Positions 41,466-49,184 are shown, numbered from the stretch's first letter. The stretch: 64,000 nt of DNA from Peptacetobacter hiranonis (GCF_008151785.1 NZ_CP036523.1:1612001-1676000), one strand, 5' to 3'. Program-made: numbers and translations. Notes: generated by a model from the sequence alone, not told the origin.

Positions 41466-41825
41466 TTAAAGAGCGATAAACTAATATCGCTCTTTACTTA
41501 TATATCACTTCTAGCTGAGGAGCTTGGACACCATTACAAGACATACGGAAATATCATTGACCTAAACAACATAGATAATATGAAACAAGAAAACAAAGCT
41601 CGAAACTTTGCTTATGATAAGCTAGTTGGAGTTCCTGGTATCGTAAAAGCTTATTTAAAAGGTTGTAGAAATATTTCTGAAATGGCTGATTACTTAAACG
41701 TAACAGAATCATTTTTGCGTGATGCTATTGGATATTACTCTAATAAATATGGAGACAGACCTATTAGTTTTGAAAACTATAAAATAATATTTGTACCTAC
41801 ACTTATTATTTTCAAAAATATTTAA
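41457..41825 (+). pseudogene. ImmA/IrrE-like metallopeptidase remnant
   Basis: The C-terminal part of an ImmA-type protein is recognisable: LLAEELGHHYKTYG holds the EXXH-type zinc site, and FAYDKLV...YLKGCRNISEMADYLNVTESFLRDAIGYY follows. The N-terminal part is missing, because the frame runs back into the hairpin and the TTTCCCA palindrome, with only a GTG lacking a ribosome binding site. ImmA proteins cleave phage repressors, so this copy is probably dead. Confidence 0.65.
41468..41495 (+). terminator. Hairpin after the exonuclease gene, first copy
   Basis: AAAGAGCGAT pairs with ATCGCTCTTT around an AAACTAAT loop. A nearly identical 28-bp sequence occurs at 41829-41856. T residues after the stem are few, so termination may be partial. 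Confidence 0.55.
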
Positions 41826-41828
41826 CAA

Positions 41829-41856
41829 AAAGAGCGGTAAACTAATACTGCTCTTT
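41829..41856 (+). terminator. Hairpin after the ImmA remnant, second copy
   Basis: AAAGAGCGGT pairs imperfectly with ACTGCTCTTT around the same AAACTAAT loop as the copy at 41468. The two copies flank the ImmA remnant as direct repeats. Confidence 0.55.
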
Positions 41857-41871
41857 GATAGCATATAAGAC

Positions 41872-41891
41872 TTTTCCCAGATGCGGGAAAA
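41872..41891. repeat. TTTCCCA palindrome copy 6
   Basis: TTTTCCCAGATGCGGGAAAA lies just before the ribosome binding site of the small membrane protein gene at 41917. Confidence 0.72.
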
Positions 41892-41916
41892 TAAAAGAAT
41901 AAGGAGATGATTAATC

Positions 41917-42153
41917 GTGGAAAAAGTTAGTTTATTTTTATCAATTATTGTTAGCATATTGAATATAGCTGCTTTCTTTTGCACAAAAAAAGAAAAAAAT
42001 GAATGTCTTAAAATAAAAAATGATATAGAAGGTATTCTAAGCAATAATGTAAATATAATTAACAACCGTAATAGTAATATATCTAGTGATACATACAATT
42101 TGGATACAATAAAAAAAATCGATAATAGAAATAAATTTAATATGAACCATTAA
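41917..42153 (+). CDS. Small single-pass membrane protein, candidate effector of the ABC-3C cassette
   Basis: The 78-residue protein starts with GTG after AAGGAGATG. One membrane segment spans residues 5-22, followed by a basic stretch (KKEKNECLKIKND) and a polar tail. Residues 52-68 (NSNISSDTYNLDTIKKI) match residues 9-25 of the next protein at about 11 of 17 positions. A membrane-acting role with the tail as a docking or templating motif is inferred. It lies 15 bp before the next gene. Confidence 0.6.
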   Translation: MEKVSLFLSIIVSILNIAAFFCTKKEKNECLKIKNDIEGILSNNVNIINNRNSNISSDTYNLDTIKKIDNRNKFNMNH

Positions 42154-42168
42154 AAAGAAGGTGATTGC

Positions 42169-42744
42169 ATGACTAATATAAGTAAAAATTTTAATAGTAA
42201 TATATCTAATGATACATATCATATAGATAAAGTTAAAAATCTTGAAATTATTCAAGCCAATAGCCCAGAAGAATATTCCGATGTTAGTAAGATTATTAAA
42301 ACTATGATTTCCAGACGAAGTGAAAGGAAAATAGAGGAAAAACCTAGAAAATCATATAGTATATGTGATAAAATGGAATTTAATAATTTAACAGGTAATA
42401 TAACTTACAAAATTGAGAATTTACATATTTATAAATTTGATTTGGTAGTAGATGTTATTGAATCTCTAGAAGAATTTGAGACAGAAATTCGAAGTGAGTT
42501 ATTTGAATATTACTGGTCTATATATCTAGAAGTATTAGATAAATTTTCTATAGATTTAAAAGATTATGCTAAAATAAGAGAACATTCTTCAAAAATTTAT
42601 TTAGAAATACAACAATATATAGAATCTGACTTGTATTCTCTAAAAAATTGTAATATAGCAAAAAATAAACTAAAAACATATTCAGAAGCTATTACAGCAT
42701 TTGTTTTTTATAGTTGTAAATTTTTATTACCTGTATCTGAATAA
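42169..42744 (+). CDS. ABC-3C system first component (C-terminal-domain-like protein)
   Basis: The 191-residue protein has the short motif NSNISNDTYHIDKVKNL at residues 9-25 and a helical C-terminal region (FDLVVDVIESLEEFETEIRSELFEYYWSIYLEVL onward). It resembles the conserved C-terminal domains of ABC-three-component effector proteins. No enzymatic domain is seen, which differs from most ABC-3C first components. The ribosome binding site is GAAGGTG. Assignment rests on the next two genes. Confidence 0.5.
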   Translation: MTNISKNFNSNISNDTYHIDKVKNLEIIQANSPEEYSDVSKIIKTMISRRSERKIEEKPRKSYSICDKMEFNNLTGNITYKIENLHIYKFDLVVDVIESLEEFETEIRSELFEYYWSIYLEVLDKFSIDLKDYAKIREHSSKIYLEIQQYIESDLYSLKNCNIAKNKLKTYSEAITAFVFYSCKFLLPVSE

Positions 42745-42760
42745 TGAAAGGGGTTTTTTT

Positions 42761-42991
42761 ATGATTGTTGATTTTGATAAAAAACCTTCTAAATCTATTA
42801 TCTATACTACTTCTATAGTGTTAGAATATCTAAAGAATAAAAATAATTGTTTAAATATTGAAAATATCCTTGAATATTCATTAGAAAAAGGAGTCGATTA
42901 CGCTCTTTTCTTTTTATCTATAGATTGGTTATTTTTAATAGGTGTTGTTAAAAATATTAATGATAGAAATGAGTTGGTTTTATGCGATTAA
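42761..42991 (+). CDS. ABC-3C system middle component (MC6-like)
   Basis: The 76-residue protein begins MIVDFDKKPSKSIIYTTSIVLEYLKNKNN and ends in GVVKNINDRNELVLCD, the pattern of ABC-3C middle components: small, winged-helix-like, and placed between the first component and the ATPase. It starts after GAAAGGGG and overlaps the ATPase gene by 10 bp, so the two are coupled. Confidence 0.65.
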   Translation: MIVDFDKKPSKSIIYTTSIVLEYLKNKNNCLNIENILEYSLEKGVDYALFFLSIDWLFLIGVVKNINDRNELVLCD

Positions 42992-44643
42992 AAAAATTAG
43001 AAGTTATCAATACCATTGATAATACTTTAATAAGAGAAATTATTTTTAATAAAAATGGATTATCTTTATTTGTTGACGATACAAATAAAGGCAGTGGTAG
43101 TAATATTGGAAAAAGTACCGCTGCTAAGGTAATAGATTTATGCCTTGGAGCCAAAAGTACATCTGATATTTACAAAGAAGATGATACTGGTGAAAATGAG
43201 GTAGTTAAAAATTTTATTATAAGAAATAAAGTTAGAGCTAAATTATATACTGAAATTGATGGAATGGAATACATTTTTGGAAGAGACTTATTTCCAAGAG
43301 GTAAATGCTTTATAAATGAAGAAATCTGTAAAAGTTCTGATAAATTTAGAGATGATTTAAATTCAATAATTTTTGATAATAATAATAGTAAACCAACATT
43401 TAGACAGTTAATATCTAAATTTATAAGACTAGATGATATAAATGAAAATAATTTATTAAAATATATACCTAGTACATCAAATTTAACTTATCATCTAGTT
43501 TATAGTTTTCTTTTAAAACTCAATACTGAAAATTATGACTCATATGATGCTCTAGAAACAAATAAATCTTTACAAAAGGAAATTAATGTTATTTTGAAAA
43601 AAAATGCGGTATCAAGCCCGGAAGAACTAGAAACAAAAGTTATGCTATTAAATTCTAGCTTAGAGGATCTTAAAGAAACTTATAAAAACTTAAGTGTTTT
43701 TGATGATTTTGAGAACAAAAGAAAACATATAAACGAATTAACTCATAAAATAAATTTGCTTGAAGAAGAAATTGATTATTTAACTTTGAGAAAAAATATT
43801 TTAGATGATAAAATTAATAAAGAAAATGCAAAAATTTCAAATATAGACCATTCTTCTTTAAAAAAATTATATGATGAAACTGTTAGTATCAATTTAGAAA
43901 ATACTCTAAAATCATTTAAAGAACTTGAAGATTTTCACAATGGAATGATAAACAAGAGAATTGACATATTAGATAAAAATCAGATAGAAATTCAAAATAG
44001 AATATGTGAATTAGATATAAAATTAAAATCTTTAAAAGAAGAATTTGAACAAAACTATACTACATTTGATTTTGAATTTGCTAATAAATTTGAAGAGCAT
44101 TTTGATACCTATAATCAGACTAAAGAAAATTATATTGTAGCAAAAGATGATTATCAATATGTTTTAAAATTAAATAAAGAAATAAATGATAATTTAAAAA
44201 TAGCAAATAATTCAAATACACATAAAGAAAGCTTAAAAGATATAGAAATGAATTTTAATAACTATTTTTCGTTATTAACTAATGATATACTTGGAGAAAA
44301 ATTCGCTTTATGTATAACAGACGATAAAGAAAAATTCCCTCTTAGTATAACTGGTTTAAACGGAAAGCTTGGAACTGGTACTAAGAAAGCTATGATTTCT
44401 TGTTTCGATTTAGCTCTAATTGAATATGCGATAGATAAAAAAATTAAAATGCCTTATTTTGAAATTCATGACAAAATGGAAAATATTCCTTTATCTGAAT
44501 TAGAAAATATTATAAAAAAATCTAGAACTTTAGATAGCCAATATATATTCCCTATTTTAAGAGATAGAATTAAAGATCTTGGAGTATCCGATAGCGAAAT
44601 TGTACTTAAGTTATCTAAAGAGGAAAAGTTCTTTTTAATATAA
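42982..44643 (+). CDS. ABC-3C system ATPase (SMC-like, DUF2326)
   Basis: The 553-residue protein is an SMC/Rad50-type ATPase. The Walker A is SNIGKST near residue 39 in the DUF2326-type context FVDDTNKGSGSNIGKS. Long coiled coils follow (about 190-420), and the C-terminal head has LNGKLGTGTKKAMISCFDLAL and a Walker B-like MPYFEIHDKMENI. In ABC-3C systems this subunit is thought to sense DNA or phage structures and release the effector. Its place beside the repressor fits defence against other phages. Confidence 0.78.
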   Translation: MRLKKLEVINTIDNTLIREIIFNKNGLSLFVDDTNKGSGSNIGKSTAAKVIDLCLGAKSTSDIYKEDDTGENEVVKNFIIRNKVRAKLYTEIDGMEYIFGRDLFPRGKCFINEEICKSSDKFRDDLNSIIFDNNNSKPTFRQLISKFIRLDDINENNLLKYIPSTSNLTYHLVYSFLLKLNTENYDSYDALETNKSLQKEINVILKKNAVSSPEELETKVMLLNSSLEDLKETYKNLSVFDDFENKRKHINELTHKINLLEEEIDYLTLRKNILDDKINKENAKISNIDHSSLKKLYDETVSINLENTLKSFKELEDFHNGMINKRIDILDKNQIEIQNRICELDIKLKSLKEEFEQNYTTFDFEFANKFEEHFDTYNQTKENYIVAKDDYQYVLKLNKEINDNLKIANNSNTHKESLKDIEMNFNNYFSLLTNDILGEKFALCITDDKEKFPLSITGLNGKLGTGTKKAMISCFDLALIEYAIDKKIKMPYFEIHDKMENIPLSELENIIKKSRTLDSQYIFPILRDRIKDLGVSDSEIVLKLSKEEKFFLI

Positions 44644-44671
44644 AGTTTCCCATATCTGGGAAACTTTTTTT
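44642..44671 (+). terminator. Terminator of the ABC-3C cassette, also TTTCCCA palindrome copy 7
   Basis: AAGTTTCCCA pairs perfectly with TGGGAAACTT and is followed by T residues. It lies directly after the ATPase stop codon. The core TTTCCCATATCTGGGAAA belongs to the palindrome family. Confidence 0.75.
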
Positions 44672-44766
44672 ATCTCTATATCATATTTTTATCTATTTTT
44701 TCATCTCTATTTTAAGACGTTAAAAACACCAAACGTATGTTTTAATACATTTAGGAGGTGGATTTA

Positions 44767-44955
44767 ATGTTTAAACTTTACAAAATAAAAATCAAAATAT
44801 CACTACTAACATTGACTAACAAATCTTTATACTATCTGAAAAAACTATTAAACATAAAAGTAGTTGAAGACCTTTACGTTTCAAGCTACTACAAAATAAT
44901 ATCTCTATTTTCTGAGCTTGAGAGTGTTATAAATGAAAGCAGCTCTTTACGTTAG
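44767..44955 (+). CDS. Small basic protein overlapping the integrase gene
   Basis: The 62-residue protein begins MFKLYKIKIKISLLTLTNKSLYYLKKLLN after a strong AGGAGG. It overlaps the integrase start by 23 bp, so the two are translationally coupled. A role as recombination directionality factor is possible from position, size and charge but is not shown. Confidence 0.55.
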   Translation: MFKLYKIKIKISLLTLTNKSLYYLKKLLNIKVVEDLYVSSYYKIISLFSELESVINESSSLR

Positions 44956-46603
44956 AGTATCGACAACTTATCAGATAGATAAAGATTCGTTACCAGTTCA
45001 ACGTCAGGATTTAATCAACTACGCAAAATATGCTTTTAATATCGACGACTATAAAATATTTGAGGATGCAGGGTTCTCTGGTAAAAATACTAATAGACCA
45101 GCATTTCAAAATATGATGGATAGAATAAGATCAAGAGAGTTCTCTCACCTTTTTGTATGGAAAATAGATAGGGTAAGTCGTAATCTTTTAGACTTCTGTG
45201 ATATGTATGAAGAACTGAAAAAATATAACTGTACTTTCGTTTCTAAGAACGAACAATTCGACACCAGTTCAGCGATGGGTGAGGCAATGCTTAAAATAAT
45301 ACTTGTATTCGCCGAACTTGAAAGAAAATTAACTTCTGAGAGGGTTACTTCAATAATGCTTGCAAGAGCCGAAAAAGGACTATGGAATGGAGCTAATGTT
45401 CCTCTAGGATATTCCTATGATGAGGAAACTAAGTATCCTGTAATAAATGAGAATGAGGCTAAAACGATTAGATTTATATTTGATATGTACGAAAAAAGAC
45501 AGTCTACTGCTGCTATATCAAAATACTTAAATGAAAATAATGTACATACAAAACGTGGTGGTAGTTGGACTAGTAAAGGTATTGGAGATATAATCCATAA
45601 CCCATTCTACTATGGAACGTTAAGATATAACTATCGTGAGTCAGCACGAGGTAAAAAGAAGTCTGAGGATGAATGGATTGTAAAAGAAAACAACCATGAA
45701 GGAATTATATCAAAGGAGCAATGGTTACGTTGTAATAAGATTATAGAAGAAAATGCTAAAAAGAATGCTTCCAGATTTAGAAGTATGAATCAGATTCAGC
45801 ATATCTTCGGTGGACTTATTTATTGTAAGACTTGTGGAGCTAAATATATCTGTTCTTTGGATAAGCCTCGTAAGGATGGTTATAAACCTAGTAGATATAT
45901 ATGCGGTGGAAAAATAAAAGGAGTTATCTGTGACAATAAAATTGTAACTGATGTTACTATAGGTGATTTTATGCTCCAGTACGTTTTGAATTTCATTAGC
46001 TGCATAAACAAAATTCCTTCTAATCTTGAAGATTTAGAAAATAGACTTTTAGGTAATTATGATGTGTGCCTGGACTATGACTCTTTATATGATACTTTTT
46101 CTATGCTGGCATATATAAAACAAATGAGAAAAAATAATTATAAGTATGAGGATCTAGATAAGATAGTTGATTTTGAGAAGGTAAAAAGTAATAAATCTGA
46201 GATAGATTCTCTTCTTGAAAATAAATCTAAACTTGAAAGAGCTGCAGAACGTCTTACTAATCTTTATTTATATGATGATGTTCCTATGTCTGAGAGAGAG
46301 TTTTATAAACGTAAAACTGAGATAGAAGACAAGCTATCTGAAGTAAATGAAAAACTAAATGCTTTGAATAATGAAAAGAATAAACCTAAGATAACTGACT
46401 TAGGATTTATGGATGAGATGGATGACTTACTTCTTAGACTAGACTTTACTGGCTCTTCTTTAAGGGAATTGACTATGAATAACGATAGGAAAATATTGAA
46501 GGACTTCTTTGAAACGATAATTGAAAAAATAATAGTCTGTGATAAAAGAGTTGACTCTATAGTTTTTAGAAATGGATTAGTACATAAATTTTACTATAAA
46601 TAA
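44933..46603 (+). CDS. int: Large serine recombinase (phage integrase)
   Basis: The 556-residue protein has the resolvase domain with catalytic Ser10 in LYVRVSTTYQ, the recombinase domain (PLGYSYDEETKYPVINENEAKTIRFIFDMYE), a zinc ribbon (CKTCGAKYIC with a later Cys pair) and a C-terminal coiled coil. Such enzymes join a phage attP to one chromosomal attB without host factors. It is the likely integrase for the miaB site; it lies about 2.3 kb from attR. Confidence 0.94.
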   Translation: MKAALYVRVSTTYQIDKDSLPVQRQDLINYAKYAFNIDDYKIFEDAGFSGKNTNRPAFQNMMDRIRSREFSHLFVWKIDRVSRNLLDFCDMYEELKKYNCTFVSKNEQFDTSSAMGEAMLKIILVFAELERKLTSERVTSIMLARAEKGLWNGANVPLGYSYDEETKYPVINENEAKTIRFIFDMYEKRQSTAAISKYLNENNVHTKRGGSWTSKGIGDIIHNPFYYGTLRYNYRESARGKKKSEDEWIVKENNHEGIISKEQWLRCNKIIEENAKKNASRFRSMNQIQHIFGGLIYCKTCGAKYICSLDKPRKDGYKPSRYICGGKIKGVICDNKIVTDVTIGDFMLQYVLNFISCINKIPSNLEDLENRLLGNYDVCLDYDSLYDTFSMLAYIKQMRKNNYKYEDLDKIVDFEKVKSNKSEIDSLLENKSKLERAAERLTNLYLYDDVPMSEREFYKRKTEIEDKLSEVNEKLNALNNEKNKPKITDLGFMDEMDDLLLRLDFTGSSLRELTMNNDRKILKDFFETIIEKIIVCDKRVDSIVFRNGLVHKFYYK

Positions 46604-46635
46604 AAAGAGGGCTAGTGTTTTACTAGTCCTCTTTT
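46603..46635. terminator. Bidirectional terminator between integrase and the attR cassette
   Basis: AAAAGAGG-GCTAGT pairs with ACTAG-T-CCTCTTTT, with T residues on both strands. It ends the integrase transcript on the plus strand and the convergent cassette on the minus strand. Confidence 0.8.
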
Positions 46636-47567
46636 ACTTCTATATTAACTTTTTCAATTTTATCATCAGCTATATTATTTTTTTTGATTTTTTCAATTTT
46701 ATCATTTATATCATCAGCTATTACTTTTAAAAATTCATTGTACTTTTCTTCATTCCAATTATCACTATCTTTTTCTAAGTTATATTCTTGATTAATAATA
46801 GGCATTATTTCTAAATATGTTAGAAGTGTTAATTTAACAAATTTCTCATCCTCATTATCATAATCTAAATCTCCATTATATGACATTGTTCCTACAGATA
46901 TTAACTCTTTTTGTAATAAAAGATTTAAACTTTGATGAATACTATATTTTAATTCCAATTCTATATTTCTTAAACACTTACTTTCTAACAAGAAGGATAA
47001 TGTGCTCAAAAGATTCATAACTGATTCGCCTCTAGCCATTACTTTTGTCTGTGAATCATTTGAATCACCTTCAAAATATTTTATAGATTGAAGATATAAA
47101 TCTGACAAATTATTGCTTTCTGTTTCAATACAAGTATTTCCTAAATAAATTCTACTTATTAACCATAATAATAAGTCATCATCTATCTTAGGCATATTTT
47201 TTTCTATCTCTAATCTTTTATCATATCCTAAAATACGCCTTAAGAAAGTTCTTGATCTGCTATTTTTATCTATAATATAATTTATTGATTCTCCAATCGA
47301 ATAAATTATAATCCTATTAGATTTATGAAAATCTTCATTATTATCACTTTTTTCTGTATAATTAAACCTTATACAATTATATTGTATATTTTTACCATTT
47401 AATTTAATCTCTTTATTTGTTTCAAATAATTTATCTATATTACAATCATACCATTGTCCACTATCATTAATAATTTCACAATTTTTTTCTATTTCTTCTA
47501 TTACTTCATCTATACTTTTTTTATATTTATCATGCCAACGTGTAGTCTTTTCAACGAATTTCATCAT
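46623..47567 (-). CDS. Third gene of the attR cassette, unknown protein
   Basis: The 314-residue protein is mostly helical with a basic/acidic C-terminal tail (INDKIEKIKKNNIADDKIEKVNIEVKED). Possible landmarks are INDSGQWYDCNIDKLFETN near residue 34 and MARGESVMNLLSTLSFLLE near residue 183. No known domain is recognised. It is the last of three genes on one transcript between integrase and attR, a usual place for lysogenic conversion or defence genes. Confidence 0.55.
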   Translation of the reverse strand: MMKFVEKTTRWHDKYKKSIDEVIEEIEKNCEIINDSGQWYDCNIDKLFETNKEIKLNGKNIQYNCIRFNYTEKSDNNEDFHKSNRIIIYSIGESINYIIDKNSRSRTFLRRILGYDKRLEIEKNMPKIDDDLLLWLISRIYLGNTCIETESNNLSDLYLQSIKYFEGDSNDSQTKVMARGESVMNLLSTLSFLLESKCLRNIELELKYSIHQSLNLLLQKELISVGTMSYNGDLDYDNEDEKFVKLTLLTYLEIMPIINQEYNLEKDSDNWNEEKYNEFLKVIADDINDKIEKIKKNNIADDKIEKVNIEVKED

Positions 47568-47583
47568 ATATTTTACCTCTTTA

Positions 47584-48192
47584 CTATAAAGTAATTTTAA
47601 ATTTATTATTTCGTAAATTTATAAAAAATCTATTTAATTTGTTGCCACAAACTAATTCAGGTTTTATTTCTATATTCCCACCTAGGTTTTCATATGTATC
47701 TTTTGTAAACGAAATCAAAAATTCTTTTTCTATATTTCCGCTTCCTTGTACTAATTTACTCATATCTATAACATAACTACCTTCATCATCAACATATGCA
47801 ATTTCTCCATTACTTTGTATAGTAAAAAATGAATTTTGAGGAATTTTTATTTTAGCTTTTTTTATTATTTTAGTATTTCCATTAAAAGATACTATCATAT
47901 TTATTTCTGATAGTCCCAATTTATTAACCGATATTTTAGGTATTGATGTAATTTCTGGAACGGTATATTTTTGATAAAAAACTATTTCTAGATTACATTT
48001 ATAACTTGTTATCTTTTCTGAAATATATTCCAATAAAAGGTCTATAAAAATCATATATAATGCTAAACATGTAGCAAATGCATCTCCCGGAGAAATAAAC
48101 GGAATTTTTGAAATTAAATTAAAAGAATTAGTTAGATATATAGAAATAATAACTTTTATAAATTCTTTTACCCCTTTTAAAAAAAATTTCAT
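47584..48192 (-). CDS. Second gene of the attR cassette, two-helix membrane protein with beta-rich domain
   Basis: The 202-residue protein has two hydrophobic segments (about residues 10-32 and 36-58) and then about 130 residues of beta-rich sequence (IVFYQKYTVPEITSIPKISVNKLGLSEINMIVSF onward). The plan of two membrane helices plus a beta domain recalls 2TM-beta effectors such as Cap15, but no nucleotide cyclase is present, so this is only likeness in architecture. It lies 3 bp after the first gene. Confidence 0.55.
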   Translation of the reverse strand: MKFFLKGVKEFIKVIISIYLTNSFNLISKIPFISPGDAFATCLALYMIFIDLLLEYISEKITSYKCNLEIVFYQKYTVPEITSIPKISVNKLGLSEINMIVSFNGNTKIIKKAKIKIPQNSFFTIQSNGEIAYVDDEGSYVIDMSKLVQGSGNIEKEFLISFTKDTYENLGGNIEIKPELVCGNKLNRFFINLRNNKFKITL

Positions 48193-48195
48193 ATT

Positions 48196-48687
48196 TTACT
48201 TGAACATTCCTTCTTCTATTATTTTAATAATTTCTTTCTCTATAGCCAAATAACTTTCTTCGTTAACAGCTAATATTCCATTTGCCTGTATAAAAAATTT
48301 AGTAAACAAATTATTATACTTTCCTTTAAAATATATTCTTTTTATTTCTATAGAAGTTTCTTCTGCTAGAAACTCCAATTTTTTAATTAATTTAACACGA
48401 TTTTCTTTTAGCTTACTTTCATTTTTTATTATTGCTTGAATATCAAAATAATCATCATCTTCTTCCATAAATTCTATATTATAAAGTATAAAATCTTTTT
48501 TAATAAATGAATCAATTATTTTTATCATTAGCTCTGAGGTTATTATAATTTGTCTATAGCCATTTGAGCGCTGGTTCTTTACAAAATGATAGTAGAATGC
48601 TTCTTTTTCTTTGTCATAGTCAACACAAACTACTTTTCTAGTTCCATCAAATACCTTACTAAAAACTTTAGATTTTCTATCAGCCAT
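48196..48687 (-). CDS. First gene of the attR cassette, unknown protein
   Basis: The 163-residue protein begins MADRKSKVFSKVFDGTRKVVCVDYDKEKEAFYYHF and has mixed alpha/beta character with KIIDSFIKKDFILYNIEFMEEDDDYFDIQAII in the middle. It has a strong AAAGGAGGG ribosome binding site. No family is recognised. Confidence 0.55.
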   Translation of the reverse strand: MADRKSKVFSKVFDGTRKVVCVDYDKEKEAFYYHFVKNQRSNGYRQIIITSELMIKIIDSFIKKDFILYNIEFMEEDDDYFDIQAIIKNESKLKENRVKLIKKLEFLAEETSIEIKRIYFKGKYNNLFTKFFIQANGILAVNEESYLAIEKEIIKIIEEGMFK

Positions 48688-48774
48688 AATTATAATACCC
48701 TCCTTTCAAAAAAATAAAAGTAGCTTTAAGCTACCCATCTGATAAAATAATAGTGGGAACTTAAACCCTAACTA

Positions 48775-48803
48775 TCTATAAAAAATTTTGTCTTGTATGT
48801 CAA
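48775..48803 (-). promoter_or_regulatory. Promoter of the attR three-gene cassette
   Basis: On the minus strand TTGACA and TATAGA are separated by 17 bp. The leader of about 80 nt contains a GTAGC-TTAAA-GCTAC hairpin followed by T residues just before the ribosome binding site, which could attenuate expression. Confidence 0.65.
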
Positions 48804-48843
48804 GTAAAATTATACTATAAATTAACTTTTTTTTCAATCAAAA

Positions 48844-48860
48844 TATCACTATATGTGATA
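48844..48860. promoter_or_regulatory. Perfect 17-bp inverted repeat upstream of the cassette promoter
   Basis: TATCAC-TATAT-GTGATA is symmetric and lies about 40 bp upstream of the -35 box. It looks like a binding site for a dimeric regulator, or it may belong to the attachment region. Confidence 0.5.
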
Positions 48861-48889
48861 CTATAAATATATATTATTTCTATAACAAA

Positions 48890-48930
48890 TAAAAAAGGAC
48901 ATTAGCGAATACATTGAAATCACTAATGTC
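48890..48930 (-). terminator. Terminator closing the displaced miaB 5' fragment
   Basis: On the minus strand GACATTAG pairs with CTAATGTC and is followed by T residues. It begins directly after the new stop codon of the truncated miaB, so the phage end silences transcription coming from the host miaB promoter. Confidence 0.7.
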
Positions 48931-49128
48931 TTATTTCGTGTTTAGGTAATTCATCTGACACCCGAATGTACATAACCCCATGACAGGACGACGACCTTTC
49001 TCTTTTGCCCATTTATCATTCAAATCTCTGACCTTATCCATATAAGTTTCCTGTACTTCTAATTTATGTGGGTCCATTACTTTCTGTCTTGGTTTCTTTA
49101 CTTCTTTGTTTATGTTAATTGTTTCCAT
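48931..49128 (-). pseudogene. miaB: Displaced host 5' end of miaB
   Basis: The first 60 codons encode METININKEVKKPRQKVMDP and continue to TFGCQMN, then five phage-encoded residues (YLNTK) and a stop. It is about 80 percent identical to the phage-borne start at 9179-9358, and the 40-bp leaders are also nearly identical. On excision this fragment would rejoin the miaB body and restore the original gene. Confidence 0.88.
48949..48963. other. attR core
   Basis: ATTCATCTGACACCC, identical to attL at 9179-9193. To the left lies phage sequence and to the right the host miaB start. Confidence 0.8.
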
Positions 49129-49184
49129 TTTTTTCTCCTTTTCTATTTATAACATCCTTTTTATTTTATCATAATGCAAAAAAT

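Larger units (their letters stand above)
9179..48963. mobile_element. Prophage of about 39.8 kb integrated in miaB
   Basis: The element is bounded by matching 15-bp cores in two copies of the miaB 5' region. It contains lysis, contractile-tail, HK97-type head, packaging, replication, repressor and integrase genes in normal phage order. The structural genes read toward attL on the minus strand, while the repressor, the ABC-3C cassette and the integrase read on the plus strand. All major structural genes look intact except three tail genes with homopolymer frameshifts. The gene set resembles C. difficile myophages with PBSX (Xkd) tail genes. The prophage is probably inducible. Confidence 0.93.
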
